NCBI RefSeq assembly: GCF_003149145.1
Contig: NZ_QGDQ01000002.1
Span: 62,001-126,000, forward strand
DNA from: Quadrisphaera granulorum
Lineage (GTDB): Bacteria; Actinomycetota; Actinomycetes; Actinomycetales; Quadrisphaeraceae
Reading direction: 5' to 3'
DNA length: 64,000 nucleotides
The notes under the pieces were generated by a model. It was not told the DNA's origin, ran no database searches, and was given only the letters and a program-made list of their open reading frames with translations. This document shows, one piece after another, positions 9,126 to 16,886 of this stretch. Numbering within the stretch: the stretch's first letter is position 1; each line of letters starts with the position of its first letter. Made by a program: the position numbers and the translations under genes.

Positions 9126-9137
9126 GACAACGTTGTC
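9126..9137. promoter_or_regulatory. Perfect 12-bp palindrome, possible operator
   Basis: GACAACGTTGTC is its own reverse complement and lies about 250 bases upstream of the chemoreceptor start. Such symmetric sites often bind dimeric regulators, for example of the LacI class. The link to a regulator is conjecture. Confidence 0.35.
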
Positions 9138-9153
9138 CTCACGTCCCCCCGAC

Positions 9154-9180
9154 GGCAGTCACGAAGAGTAATCGACTGCC
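9154..9180 (-). terminator. Hairpin downstream of the serS / PCD-VOC pair
   Basis: GGCAGTC and GACTGCC form a 7-bp stem around a 13-base loop, eight bases beyond the stop of the PCD-VOC gene in its reading direction. There is no T tract, so it is at best a weak or factor-assisted terminator. Confidence 0.4.
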
Positions 9181-9187
9181 CTTCAGA

Positions 9188-9865
9188 TCACTGGGCGGGG
9201 TGCTGCCTGCCCAACGGCGTGCAGATGCAGACCCGATCGCCGCACGGGTCGGTGAGCACTGTGAAGGCGGGGGCCTCAGCGGGGTCCGCGGAAGCCCCCG
9301 CTGCCGTCACTGCGGCGACGACGTCGTCCGCAATCTCCGAGGCAACGCTGACATCGAGGTGCCACCGGCTCGCGGCCGGCGTACTCGTCCTCTGGAACCA
9401 GACGCTCGGACCGCGGTCGTGGGGGTCGTAGAGGGAGTCCTCGTCACCGGGGCGCTGCTCGTACCCGAGCGCCGTGGCCCACACACCCCTCACCAGGGCG
9501 GGATCGGTGGTGTCGAGCGCCAACTCGAGCGAACGCGGCAGAGCCGGCTCGGCGACGGCACCCAACGCCTGCGCGATCTGCGAGGTGCGCTCGGCGGCGG
9601 CCACGTCGAACGCCGTCACCCGCCAACCCGCGCTGTGTGTCGTCCAGCTGATGAAGACCAGGTCGTAGCGCCAGTCGAGGCTGGGGTGGTGGTCCAGCTC
9701 CTCGGCCAGCTCCCCGACCCGCGCCACCAGCTTCAGCGCCACGGCCGCCGACGGTGCACGGAACGCCGTGCGCAGCGCACCGAGGCGACCCCGCCAATCC
9801 GGCAGCGCGTCCAGCGCGGCCTGGGTGGCGGCGGCATCCAACGGGGTCCGGTTCACCGGCGGCAC
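9188..9865 (-). CDS. Pterin-4a-carbinolamine dehydratase-like domain fused to VOC domain
   Basis: 225 aa. Residues about 8-95 resemble pterin-4a-carbinolamine dehydratase (PCD/DCoH), with the conserved DHHPSLDWRYD segment and a following aromatic-rich strand (FISWTTHSAGWRVTAFD). Residues about 105-220 form a glyoxalase/VOC-like domain (SLELALDTTDPALVRGVWAT, then WHLDVSV). PCD dehydrates 4a-hydroxytetrahydropterin formed by aromatic amino acid hydroxylases; VOC folds bind metals and act on small molecules or toxins. No aromatic hydroxylase gene is in the window, so the substrate is unknown. It starts 11 bases after serS ends, suggesting joint transcription. Confidence 0.8.
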   Translation of the reverse strand: MPPVNRTPLDAAATQAALDALPDWRGRLGALRTAFRAPSAAVALKLVARVGELAEELDHHPSLDWRYDLVFISWTTHSAGWRVTAFDVAAAERTSQIAQALGAVAEPALPRSLELALDTTDPALVRGVWATALGYEQRPGDEDSLYDPHDRGPSVWFQRTSTPAASRWHLDVSVASEIADDVVAAVTAAGASADPAEAPAFTVLTDPCGDRVCICTPLGRQHPAQ

Positions 9866-9876
9866 GCTAGCCGCGG

Positions 9877-11142
9877 TCAGCGGACGGGCTCGAGCACCTC
9901 AAGCCCACCCATGAACGGCCGCAGAGCCTTCGGCACCACCACGGAACCGTCGGGCTGCTGGTGGTTCTCCAGGATCGCTACCAGCCAGCGCGTCGTGGCC
10001 AGGGTGCCGTTGAGGGTGGCGACGGGGCGGGTCGCTCCCCCTTCGCCGTCGGTGCGCTCTCGCACCGACAGGCGCCGCGCCTGGAAGGTGGTGCAGTTCG
10101 ACGTCGAGGTGAGCTCGCGGTAGCGGCCCTGCGAGGGCACCCACCCCTCGCAGTCGAACTTGCGGGCAGCGCTGGTGCCGAGGTCACCCGCGGCGACGTC
10201 GATGACGCGGTAGGGCACCTCGACCGCCTGCAGCACCTCCTCTTCCCAGGCGAGGAGCCGCTCATGCTCAGCGGCGGCGTCTTCCAGGCGGCAGAAGCTG
10301 AACATCTCCACCTTGTGGAACTGGTGGACGCGGATGATGCCGCGGGTGTCGCGCCCGTGGCTGCCCGCCTCGCGGCGGTAGCAGGCTGACCAGCCGGCGT
10401 ACCGGAGCGGGCCGTCGGAGAGGTCGAGGATCTCGTCGGCGTGGTAGCCGGCGAGAGCCACCTCGGAGGTTCCGACGAGGTAGAGGTCGTCGGCGGCGAG
10501 CCGGTACACCTCGTCGGCGTGCTCCCCCAGGAAGCCGGTGCCGGCCATGACCTCGGGCTTGACGAGCGTCGGGGTGATCATCGGGCTGAAGCCGTTGGCG
10601 ACGGCCCTGTCGACGGCGAGGTTCAGCAGCGCCAGCTCGAGCCGCGCGCCCACACCGGTCAGGAAGTAGAAGCGCGATCCGGAGACCTTCGCACCACGCT
10701 CGACGTCGATGGCGCGCAGCAGTTCGCCGAGCTCGAGGTGGTCCTTCGGGGCGTCCAGCGTCGGCAGGGTGCCCACCTCGCGGAGGACGACGTAGTCGTC
10801 CTCGCCACCGGTGGGCGCGCCTTCGACGACGTTCGCGATGCTGCGGATGAGCCTGTCGAACTCGGCGCCCTGCACCTCGGCCTCGGCGGCAGCGGCCTTG
10901 GCCTGCTCCGCGAGCTCCTTGGCCTTGGCCAGCAGCGTGGTCTTCTCGTCACCCTTGGCCTGCGCGACCTGCTTGCCGAGGGCCTTCTGCTCGGCACGCA
11001 GCCCCTCGGAGGTCGTCATCGCCGATCGGCGGGCGGTGTCGGCCGCTAGCACGGCGTCGACGACGCCCTCGTCAGCTCCGCGGGCGCGCTGGCTGGCGCG
11101 CACCGCCTCCGGGTCATCGCGCAGAAGGCGCACGTCGATCAC
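9877..11142 (-). CDS. serS: Seryl-tRNA synthetase
   Basis: 421 aa, the normal length. It charges tRNA-Ser with serine in the cytosol. The N-terminal antiparallel coiled coil that grips the tRNA (about residues 25-110) is followed by the class II catalytic core. Motif 2 appears as [20 protein letters not shown] and motif 3 as [19 protein letters not shown]. The start ATG gives the typical [15 protein letters not shown] opening. A housekeeping gene with usual high-GC codon use, followed closely by the PCD-VOC fusion gene. Confidence 0.97.
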   Translation of the reverse strand: MIDVRLLRDDPEAVRASQRARGADEGVVDAVLAADTARRSAMTTSEGLRAEQKALGKQVAQAKGDEKTTLLAKAKELAEQAKAAAAEAEVQGAEFDRLIRSIANVVEGAPTGGEDDYVVLREVGTLPTLDAPKDHLELGELLRAIDVERGAKVSGSRFYFLTGVGARLELALLNLAVDRAVANGFSPMITPTLVKPEVMAGTGFLGEHADEVYRLAADDLYLVGTSEVALAGYHADEILDLSDGPLRYAGWSACYRREAGSHGRDTRGIIRVHQFHKVEMFSFCRLEDAAAEHERLLAWEEEVLQAVEVPYRVIDVAAGDLGTSAARKFDCEGWVPSQGRYRELTSTSNCTTFQARRLSVRERTDGEGGATRPVATLNGTLATTRWLVAILENHQQPDGSVVVPKALRPFMGGLEVLEPVR

Positions 11143-11230
11143 CCACGGAAGCCTAGTCCGCCGAGTGAGTGAACACCTGAGGACGGCGGGCGCGTCGCGC
11201 AGCGGAGCCCCAGGACGTCGTCCTGCTCGC

Positions 11231-11524
11231 TCAGAAGGTGGGTTCGTCGGGGAAGGCGATGACCGTTCTGGTGCGGGGTGTGCGGTCCTCGGCGGTGTTC
11301 AGCAGGTCGAGGAGCTGGCCGGGGGAGCTGTCGTTGCGGCGTCGTCCCCGCATCTCTTCTTCGGTGGGGTTGCGCGGGGGCCACGGCGGGGGCCGGTACC
11401 GCTCAGCGGGTCCAGCGCACCACAGGGTGCGTGCCTCAACCTGCTGGTTCTGCCCTGCGTCGTCTTGAAGTTCGGGCCCACGATGCCGATACTTGTCGTG
11501 CGGACCCGCCCAGCGAGCGTTGGA
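11231..11524 (-). pseudogene. Open frame lacking a start, possible 5'-truncated gene
   Basis: 98 sense codons run between an in-frame stop at 11525-11527 and a stop at 11231. The only ATG lies late and would give a 40-residue peptide beginning MRGRRRNDSSPGQLLDLL. The composition ([35 protein letters not shown]) looks like real protein rather than a GC-driven shadow. No family was recognised. Either a 40-aa gene or the tail of a gene whose front has been lost. Confidence 0.35.
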
Positions 11525-11545
11525 TCACGGGTCTAGCTGCGCGAC

Positions 11546-11577
11546 AGGCCTCACCTACGGGTGAGGCCTTCGTGTTT
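11546..11577 (+). terminator. Intrinsic terminator with UACG-type loop
   Basis: AGGCCTCACC and GGTGAGGCCT form a perfect 10-bp stem closed by a TACG loop, followed by TCGTGTTT. This is one of the best intrinsic terminators in the window, yet no recognisable plus-strand gene precedes it, which supports loss of neighbouring sequence. The stem also pairs when read from the minus strand, but there it lacks a T tract. Confidence 0.75.
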
Positions 11578-11884
11578 CCGGGCTCAGGTGCGAGCGCCGA
11601 AAGGTTCCCGCAGTTGCATCTGCAACGCTCGTTCGAGATGCGTCGCGGCGGCTCAGTTGGGTGCTAGACGCGCAGGGGTGGGAGGGGTCACCGCGGCCGT
11701 TGAGGAACTTGGTCGCGTGCAGCTCAGTTTCGACCGCGATGGCGTCGGAGGTGTACAGCTCTCGACGCCAGGTGATGAGCCGGCGTAGGCAGGTGCTCCA
11801 GTCCTGAGCCGCCACGGCGACCCAGCTGTAGGTCACGAAACCGGTCTGATCTGAGCCGGAATCGTCCACGTAGATGATCTGCAC
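11555..11884 (-). pseudogene. Truncated DUF3800-family gene
   Basis: 109 codons from a GTG at 11884. The first 70 or so match the front of DUF3800 proteins as I know them: the opening IIYVDDSGSDQTGF, then WVAVAAQDW and the ELHATKFLNGRG motif. After NGRGDPSHP the frame changes to Ser/Arg-rich sequence with no family resemblance and ends inside a plus-strand terminator hairpin. Family members are normally well over 200 aa, so about two thirds is missing. DUF3800 proteins are of unknown function and common on mobile elements. Probably non-functional. Confidence 0.55.
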
Positions 11885-12056
11885 TGCCGCGCCTCCCCTC
11901 GAGTCGCCTGTGGTGCGGTGGCGTCAGTTGCGCTCAACGACGATCCGCACGCTGGGGGGCGGAAATGATCAACTGGTCGTCAGTGCGGCTCACGGTCACG
12001 TTGCCCAGGCGGGCGGCCCGTGCATCGCGGCCCGCTCCGCCACCACCGCCCCCACC

Positions 12057-12587
12057 TCAGTCGTCGGAGGGGACCTCGTGCGGGATCTGCTGGGGAAAGT
12101 CCTCACCGACCTCGTCGGCGGCGGTCACCACCCGCCAGTCACCCACGGTCGGGCCCCAGCACCACTCCGCCTCCGGCACCGCCCGAGCCGTCACGGCGAA
12201 GTCGATCAGGGACGGGTCCATCCCCTCCGGGCCGGGAAGGCCACGGCGGGCGACATCCTTGCGGGTGGCCGCGTGCACCCGCCGCGCCGGACCCCGCGGC
12301 GGCAACAACGACGCTGCGGCCCGGCAGCGGCGTGCCTGAGCGCGGGTGTGGGGAGCACGGTCGGGGCGGGTCGGGTCATCACAACGCGCCGGAGCCTGAG
12401 CTGCAGGCACGGCTGAGGCATCAGGGTCGGCTTCTGAGCCAGCCTCGCGGGCCTCATCGGCAGCGGTGGCGTTCTCCGCGGGGCAGTCGTGCGCGCTACT
12501 GCCGGTGGTGTTCGCCGCCTCCTCCGCGCCACCGATCATAGCGACACATGTTCGATAAAGCAACATCAACAAGGCTCTGAGCTGCAA
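12057..12587 (-). CDS. Hypothetical protein, possibly a degraded DUF222/HNH-type gene
   Basis: 176 codons from ATG 12587; an internal ATG at 12539 is an alternative start. The first half is Ala/Asp/Glu-rich. The segment DDPTRPDRAPHTRAQARRC faintly recalls the DPTRP...QRRADAL region of DUF222 proteins, which usually carry a C-terminal HNH nuclease domain; none is present. The C-terminal part (MDPSLIDFAVTARAVPEAEW, CWGPTVGDWRVVTAADEVGE) was not recognised. After the TGA stop the same frame continues with a glycine run and about 25 more codons to a stop at 11934. It may be real, degraded, or spurious. Confidence 0.35.
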   Translation of the reverse strand: MQLRALLMLLYRTCVAMIGGAEEAANTTGSSAHDCPAENATAADEAREAGSEADPDASAVPAAQAPARCDDPTRPDRAPHTRAQARRCRAAASLLPPRGPARRVHAATRKDVARRGLPGPEGMDPSLIDFAVTARAVPEAEWCWGPTVGDWRVVTAADEVGEDFPQQIPHEVPSDD

Positions 12588-12729
12588 TGATGCCGCCGCA
12601 GCAAAGAGTCAAGGTGGGCCCAGCGTCGACCCTAGCCACCACCACCGACAGCCCTCGCGCAGCGCCGAACGGACCAGCTCCTCAAGACCACGCTGCCCCG
12701 ACCGCCGTCCGCCGTTACCGTGGCGCGTC

Positions 12730-13878
12730 GTGACGACCATCGAACTGATCTCCCTGGTCGTCGCCTCCATCGCGCTCCTCCTGTCGGTGATCGCCACCAC
12801 CGTCGCGGTCCAGCTGCGCCGCAGCATCGCCGCACGGATCGCCCAGCGCGCCGCCGCACTGGAGCGCACCGCGCCGGACCGGCGCCCGCTGGCCGCCGTC
12901 GTCGTCAATCCCACCAAGGTCAGCGACACCAGTCCGGTCCGCGCAGCCCTGGAACGCGCCTGCCGTGACCTGGAGTGGCGCGAGCCGCTGTGGCTGGAGA
13001 CCACCGCGGAAGACCCGGGCACCAGCCAGGCGCGGCGCGCGCTGGCCGCCGGGGCCGACGTCGTCGTCGCCTTCGGGGGTGACGGCACTGTCCGGCGCGT
13101 CGCCTCGGTGCTGGCCGGAACGGGCACCCCGCTCGGCCTGGTTCCCGCGGGCACCGGCAACCTCCTGGCCCGCAACCTCGACGTCGTGACGTCGCGCGCC
13201 GCGGAGATCGCCCCGGACGACGTCGAGGCCGCCATGCGCGTGGTGCTCTCCGGCATCGACCGACGCATCGACGTCGGGTGGATCTCCGTGGAGCGGCCCG
13301 GCGCAACCCAGCCCGAGCCCGAGGAGTGCTTCCTCGTCATGGCAGGCATGGGCTTCGACGCGGAGATCATGGCCAACGCACCGGAGGCCCTCAAGGCCAA
13401 GGTCGGGCCCGCCGCGTACTTCGTCTCGGGGCTGCAGCGGTTCAACGGTGACCGCGTGCGGATGGACATCGTCGTCGACGGCGTCCCCCACCGCCGGCGC
13501 GTGCGCACCGCCGTCGTCGGCAATGTCGGTCGGGTTCAGGGCGGCCTCGCGCTCATGCCTGACGCAGAGGTCGACGACGGCTACCTCGACGTGCTGGCCG
13601 TGGGCCCGCGGGGCTTCGTGGGGTGGCTCGACGTCGCCGGTCGCGTCATCACCCGGCGCACCTGGGGAGACCAGCGCCTCGCACACTGGCGCGGCCAGCG
13701 CATCGACCTCTTGGCGGAGCAGCCGCAAGAGGCACAGATCGACGGCGATCCCATCGGCGAGGCCGTGGCGATGCGCGTCCGTGTCGACGAAGAAGCGCTG
13801 GTGGTGCGCGTCTCCAACCGCGCTCCGCGCCGCCCGATCATCGCGAGGGCGCGGTTCACGCGGAAGCTCAGGAGCTGA
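12730..13878 (+). CDS. Diacylglycerol/lipid kinase family protein, membrane-anchored
   Basis: 382 aa. An N-terminal transmembrane helix (about residues 5-28, LISLVVASIALLLSVIATTV) precedes a DAGK-type catalytic domain (about 55-370). The nucleotide-binding motif is FGGDGTVRRV, then GLVPAGTGNLLARNL, with the DGYLDVL and QIDGDP motifs of the C-terminal beta domain. Members phosphorylate diacylglycerol or related lipids with ATP; some actinobacterial relatives act in phospholipid turnover. The GTG at 12730 is the start that includes the membrane anchor. The 3' end overlaps pheA, read in the opposite direction, by 11 bases. Confidence 0.88.
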   Translation: MTTIELISLVVASIALLLSVIATTVAVQLRRSIAARIAQRAAALERTAPDRRPLAAVVVNPTKVSDTSPVRAALERACRDLEWREPLWLETTAEDPGTSQARRALAAGADVVVAFGGDGTVRRVASVLAGTGTPLGLVPAGTGNLLARNLDVVTSRAAEIAPDDVEAAMRVVLSGIDRRIDVGWISVERPGATQPEPEECFLVMAGMGFDAEIMANAPEALKAKVGPAAYFVSGLQRFNGDRVRMDIVVDGVPHRRRVRTAVVGNVGRVQGGLALMPDAEVDDGYLDVLAVGPRGFVGWLDVAGRVITRRTWGDQRLAHWRGQRIDLLAEQPQEAQIDGDPIGEAVAMRVRVDEEALVVRVSNRAPRRPIIARARFTRKLRS

Positions 13879-14845
13879 CCTCCCCGCATTCCAGCAGCTG
13901 CGAGAGCCACGAGCGCGCGGCGGTGAAGTCGTCATCGGATGTGCCCGGCGGCGGCACGGGGGCGAGCCCGTCGGCACGCGGGTAGGAACCGAGGTACCGC
14001 ACCTGCGGGCACACCCGGTGCAGCCCCATGAGCGCCTCGCCGACCCGCGGATCAGCGACGTGGCCCTCGCAGTCGATGGAGAACGTGTACCGGCCCAGCG
14101 CCGTCCCCACCGGACGCGACTCGATGCGCGTGAGGTTGATACCCCGCGTGGCGAACTGCTCCAGCAGCTCCAGCAGCGCACCGGAACGGTCTTCCGCCAG
14201 CGCCGCCACCACGGTGGTCTTGTCGGAACCCGTCGGAGCCGGAGGGGCAGCAGGTCGACTGACGACGACGAAGCGCGTCACCGCACCGGCGTTGTCGGCG
14301 ACGTCGCGCGCGAGCACGTCGAGCCCGGCGGCCACCGCGGCCGGCTCGGCGCAGAGTGCGGCGTCGTACGGGGCCTCACCCTCCCCCGCGAGCACCTGCG
14401 CCGCGGCCGCCGTGGACAAGGCTGGGACGGTGACCGCCTGCGGCAGGTTCTGGGCGACCCACCCGCGGCACTGCGCGAGAGCGTGCGGATGACTACCGAC
14501 CCGCAGGATGTCGCGCATCGTCGTCCCCGGTCGGACCGCCAGCACGAAGGCCACCGGCACGAGCACCTCGGCGCGGATGGACAGGGGCCGCCCAGCGCCC
14601 AGCGCGTCAAGTGTGGACGTGACGCCACCCTCGACGGAGTTCTCGATGGGGACGACGGCGAGGTCAGCTTCTCCGTCACGCACGGCTGCCAGCGCGGCAT
14701 CGACGCTCGCGACCGGAACCCGCTCGGCGCCCGCGGTGCCCGGGGCACGACCCACGGCGGTCTCGGTGAACGTCCCCGCCGGACCCAGGTACACGACGCG
14801 CCGCGACGGCGCGGAGCCGGAGGGAGAGATGCCGGGGGCTGCCAC
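13868..14845 (-). CDS. pheA: Prephenate dehydratase
   Basis: 325 aa. It converts prephenate to phenylpyruvate in phenylalanine synthesis. The catalytic domain (about 15-200) opens YLGPAGTFTETAV and has IENSVEGGVTSTLD and the substrate-site Thr-Arg-Phe triad in GAVTRFVVVS. A C-terminal ACT domain (about 215-300) shows GALLELLEQFATRGINLTRI and ESRP, the phenylalanine-binding feedback site. There is no chorismate mutase domain, so it is the monofunctional actinobacterial form. It is convergent with the lipid kinase gene. Confidence 0.96.
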   Translation of the reverse strand: MAAPGISPSGSAPSRRVVYLGPAGTFTETAVGRAPGTAGAERVPVASVDAALAAVRDGEADLAVVPIENSVEGGVTSTLDALGAGRPLSIRAEVLVPVAFVLAVRPGTTMRDILRVGSHPHALAQCRGWVAQNLPQAVTVPALSTAAAAQVLAGEGEAPYDAALCAEPAAVAAGLDVLARDVADNAGAVTRFVVVSRPAAPPAPTGSDKTTVVAALAEDRSGALLELLEQFATRGINLTRIESRPVGTALGRYTFSIDCEGHVADPRVGEALMGLHRVCPQVRYLGSYPRADGLAPVPPPGTSDDDFTAARSWLSQLLECGEVSS

Positions 14846-14898
14846 CCCGGCACGGTACCGAGGTCGGGTGCCCGAGCTGGTTGGGCCGGCCGAGCCAG

Positions 14899-15357
14899 TC
14901 AGGCGCTAACGCGCTCCGCTGCCGGCTCGGTGAGGAACGGGACGAACGCCCAGACCGTCCGACGGCCCTCGGCGTCCAGCGAGCTGCCCCAGCGGCGGGT
15001 CAGGGTCTGCACGATGTGCAGGCCGCGCCCGCTCGTCGCCAGAGGGTCAGCGTCGTACGCGGCAACGTCATGCCCCGGTGCGCCACCCGTGCCGCCGTCG
15101 ACAACTTCGACGGAGACCTCGTCATCGGTGATTCGCCACCTGACGATGAGCCCACCATCCAGGGGAGACCCGTGTCGCACAGCGTTGCCGACGAGCTCGC
15201 TGGTCACCACGGCCACGTCATCGGCAACCTGCGCCGCCCGCGGGTCGCGGAGCAGATCCTCGTGGAGGGCGCGCCTCACCGAGGAGACCTCGCGAGGTTC
15301 ATGGAGGACTCGGACGCACCGGACGGCACTGAACGGCACTTCGATGGTGACCGGCAC
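14899..15357 (-). CDS. RsbW-like ATP-binding anti-sigma/regulatory kinase
   Basis: 152 aa with a GHKL ATPase fold: N box VVTSELVGNAVRHGSP, G1 box VVDGGTGG, and a G2-like SGRGLHIVQTL. This is the HATPase_c_2 family that includes RsbW and SpoIIAB, which bind and inhibit alternative sigma factors and phosphorylate anti-anti-sigma proteins. Neither a sigma-B gene nor an anti-anti-sigma gene is adjacent, as is common for the many orphan copies in actinobacteria. A stress-sigma-type promoter (15406-15430) lies about 50 bases upstream, fitting a role in the general stress network. A SpoIIE-type phosphatase is encoded at 23757. Confidence 0.9.
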   Translation of the reverse strand: MPVTIEVPFSAVRCVRVLHEPREVSSVRRALHEDLLRDPRAAQVADDVAVVTSELVGNAVRHGSPLDGGLIVRWRITDDEVSVEVVDGGTGGAPGHDVAAYDADPLATSGRGLHIVQTLTRRWGSSLDAEGRRTVWAFVPFLTEPAAERVSA

Positions 15358-15405
15358 GCTGCTCCACCCCTCGTCTCAGCCTCGTCTCGACTCGACCCCT
15401 CAGGG

Positions 15406-15430
15406 ATACCCGTTGATCGCCAGGTGAAAC
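15406..15430 (-). promoter_or_regulatory. Sigma-B/SigF-type promoter for the RsbW-like gene
   Basis: On the minus strand GTTT, 15 bases, then GGGTAT matches the -35/-10 pattern of general-stress sigma factors (Streptomyces SigB, Mycobacterium SigF) closely. It lies about 50 bases before the GTG/ATG region of the anti-sigma-like gene. Autoregulation of anti-sigma genes by their own sigma factor is common, so the position makes sense. Confidence 0.6.
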
Positions 15431-15497
15431 CGCCGCCGCCGCATCGGCGTCTCACCGTGACCGGATTGCGACCCGTCCGGCCCCTTCGTCAGACCCG

Positions 15498-16517
15498 TCA
15501 GGCAGTGACATCCACGAGCACCTTGCCGACGGCGCCGCCCTCGACGGCGGCCTGCGCCTGCGCGGTCTCGGCCAGGGGCAGCACGGTGAGCGGAAGTCCC
15601 GCCTCGCGGCCGATGCGAACGGCTCCCGCGGCGACGGCAGCCTCGACGTCCTCGACCGCGGCGGCCTTCGCCGCCCGCGGTGCGGTGTAGACCAGCACGA
15701 AGTGCCACTGCCCGTTCAGCGTCATCTGGTCACGCAGCGGAATGGTGATCGACTCGCCGGGCGTGCCCGCGTACAGGGCGACGGTCCCGTGCGGAGCCAG
15801 CACGGCGGAGTCGAGACCGGCGTTGACTCCGGAGACTTCGACGACGACGTCGACCCCGCGCGGCGCCACCTCACGCACGCGCGCGGCGACGTCCTCGCGG
15901 CGGTAGTCGATGACGTCGTGAGCCCCCGCGGCAGCCGCGAGCTGCGCCTTCTCGGGTCCCGACACGGTGGTGAGCACCCGGGCGCCCGCCCAGGAAGCCA
16001 GCTGGACGGCAGCGTTGCCCACCGCTCCGGCGCCGCCCTGGACCAGCACGGTGCGGCCCTCGAAGGTGCCCGGTCCGATCCGGGAGGGAGCCGACTCACC
16101 CAGCGTGAGGCACCGGTGGGCGGTGAGGAAGGGGATGCCCAGCGAGGCACCCAGCTGGAACGACGTGTGGTCGGGCAGGGGCACCACGTGGGCCACGGGC
16201 ACGAGGACCAGCTCCGCCGCGGTCCCCCACGGTCGCCCGAAGGCGGCCTCCCAGATCCACACGCGCCGCCCGACCAGCGCGGCGTCGACACCCTGACCGA
16301 CGGCGTCGACCACGCCCGCGCCGTCCTGATGGGGAATCTGCCACCCCGCGGCCGGCGCGGCGGTGGCGCGGACCTTCCAGTCGGTGGGGTTCACCCCGGA
16401 CACCGCGACGCGGACCCTGACCTCACCCGGGCCGGGTTCGGGGACCTCACGCTCGACCAGCTGGAGCACCTCGGGCCCACCGGCCCGCTCGTAGACGACG
16501 GCTCGCACGCCCTCCAT
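15498..16517 (-). CDS. NADPH:quinone oxidoreductase-like MDR protein
   Basis: 339 aa of the zinc-independent medium-chain reductase group. The GroES-like N-terminal half shows VRVAVSGVNPTDWKVR and HQDGAGVVDAVG; the cofactor domain shows VLVQGGAGAVGNAAVQLASW, the quinone reductase form of the nucleotide-binding loop. The zinc-site cysteines of alcohol dehydrogenases are absent. It probably reduces quinones or alpha,beta-unsaturated carbonyls with NADPH in the cytosol. The substrate cannot be inferred from neighbours. Confidence 0.87.
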   Translation of the reverse strand: MEGVRAVVYERAGGPEVLQLVEREVPEPGPGEVRVRVAVSGVNPTDWKVRATAAPAAGWQIPHQDGAGVVDAVGQGVDAALVGRRVWIWEAAFGRPWGTAAELVLVPVAHVVPLPDHTSFQLGASLGIPFLTAHRCLTLGESAPSRIGPGTFEGRTVLVQGGAGAVGNAAVQLASWAGARVLTTVSGPEKAQLAAAAGAHDVIDYRREDVAARVREVAPRGVDVVVEVSGVNAGLDSAVLAPHGTVALYAGTPGESITIPLRDQMTLNGQWHFVLVYTAPRAAKAAAVEDVEAAVAAGAVRIGREAGLPLTVLPLAETAQAQAAVEGGAVGKVLVDVTA

Positions 16518-16603
16518 CCTGCGGATCCGCGCCCGAGCCGCACTCCGAGCCCTCCCCCATCTCGCACTTTCCGCGGCACGTGCGGCGTGGGGGGCAGGGC
16601 GAG

Positions 16604-16840
16604 ATGGCCGATGATGGGGCGGTGAGCGGCGGCGGGATCCATACGCAGGTGCGTGTCAGCGTGGTGCCGCTGACGTGCGCGCGGTGCAAGCTTCCCGTTC
16701 CCGCTGGTCAGCGGCACCTGAGGCACATCGACACCCGCGCCACGCCGACGGTGCGCTTCGTGGAGTGCGGAGACTGCGCGCGACGCGCGGGCCGCGGCGA
16801 CCTGCTCGACATCCGCCCGGGCGCGCGACCGGCCCCCTGA
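16604..16840 (+). CDS. Small putative zinc-ribbon protein
   Basis: 78 aa from ATG 16604; an ATG at 16580 (86 aa) and a GTG at 16622 are alternatives, and no ribosome site settles the choice. Two cysteine pairs, CARC and CGDC, about 30 residues apart, with HLRHIDTR between them, suggest a metal-stabilised ribbon. No family was recognised. It diverges from the quinone reductase gene and its end faces the L,D-transpeptidase gene. Confidence 0.5.
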   Translation: MADDGAVSGGGIHTQVRVSVVPLTCARCKLPVPAGQRHLRHIDTRATPTVRFVECGDCARRAGRGDLLDIRPGARPAP

Positions 16841-16886
16841 CGGGCCAGCGCTCCTGCGTGAGGCATGAGCTGGCAGACCTGAGCTC

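Larger units (their letters stand above)
8875..9187. promoter_or_regulatory. Intergenic region upstream of the chemosensory operon
   Basis: 313 bases without a gene, between the receptor start and the stop of the PCD-VOC gene, both read leftward, so it should hold the chemosensory promoter. It contains a short inverted repeat CCCTTTAGGG (about 8983-8992), a perfect 12-base palindrome at 9126-9137, a hairpin at 9154-9180 and two copies of AGAGTAAT (8999-9006, 9165-9172). I could not identify a convincing match to a flagellar sigma factor promoter. Confidence 0.5.
11143..12729. other. Gene-poor stretch with decayed gene remnants
   Basis: About 1.6 kb between serS and the lipid kinase gene with no full-length recognisable gene. 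On the minus strand it holds a 98-codon open frame without a start, a truncated DUF3800 gene and an unassigned 176-codon frame. A strong hairpin terminator reads on the plus strand. A small hairpin (CAGGAC/GTCCTG, 11211-11225) lies behind the first remnant. The stretch around 12535-12610 is unusually AT-rich for this window. It looks like the debris of an inserted accessory segment, but no transposase, integrase or flanking direct repeat was found. Confidence 0.55.

Noticed and set aside
11400-11545. tRNA or tRNA-derived attachment site before the plus-strand terminator
   Set aside because: No T-arm GGTTC-type motif, no pairing acceptor stem and no integrase gene nearby.
12536-12556. Possible LexA/SOS box (ATGTTCGA half)
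   Set aside because: Only the right half matches the TCGAAC-N4-GTTCGA consensus; the left half agrees at two of six bases.
13448-15427. 659-codon plus-strand open frame across the lipid kinase end and pheA
   Set aside because: It is Arg/Pro/Ser-rich and antisense to pheA and out of frame with the kinase; a shadow of GC-rich codons.
15400-15708. 102-codon minus-strand frame ending in MRRRRFHLAINGYP
   Set aside because: It overlaps the quinone reductase gene out of frame and its end coincides with the stress-type promoter.
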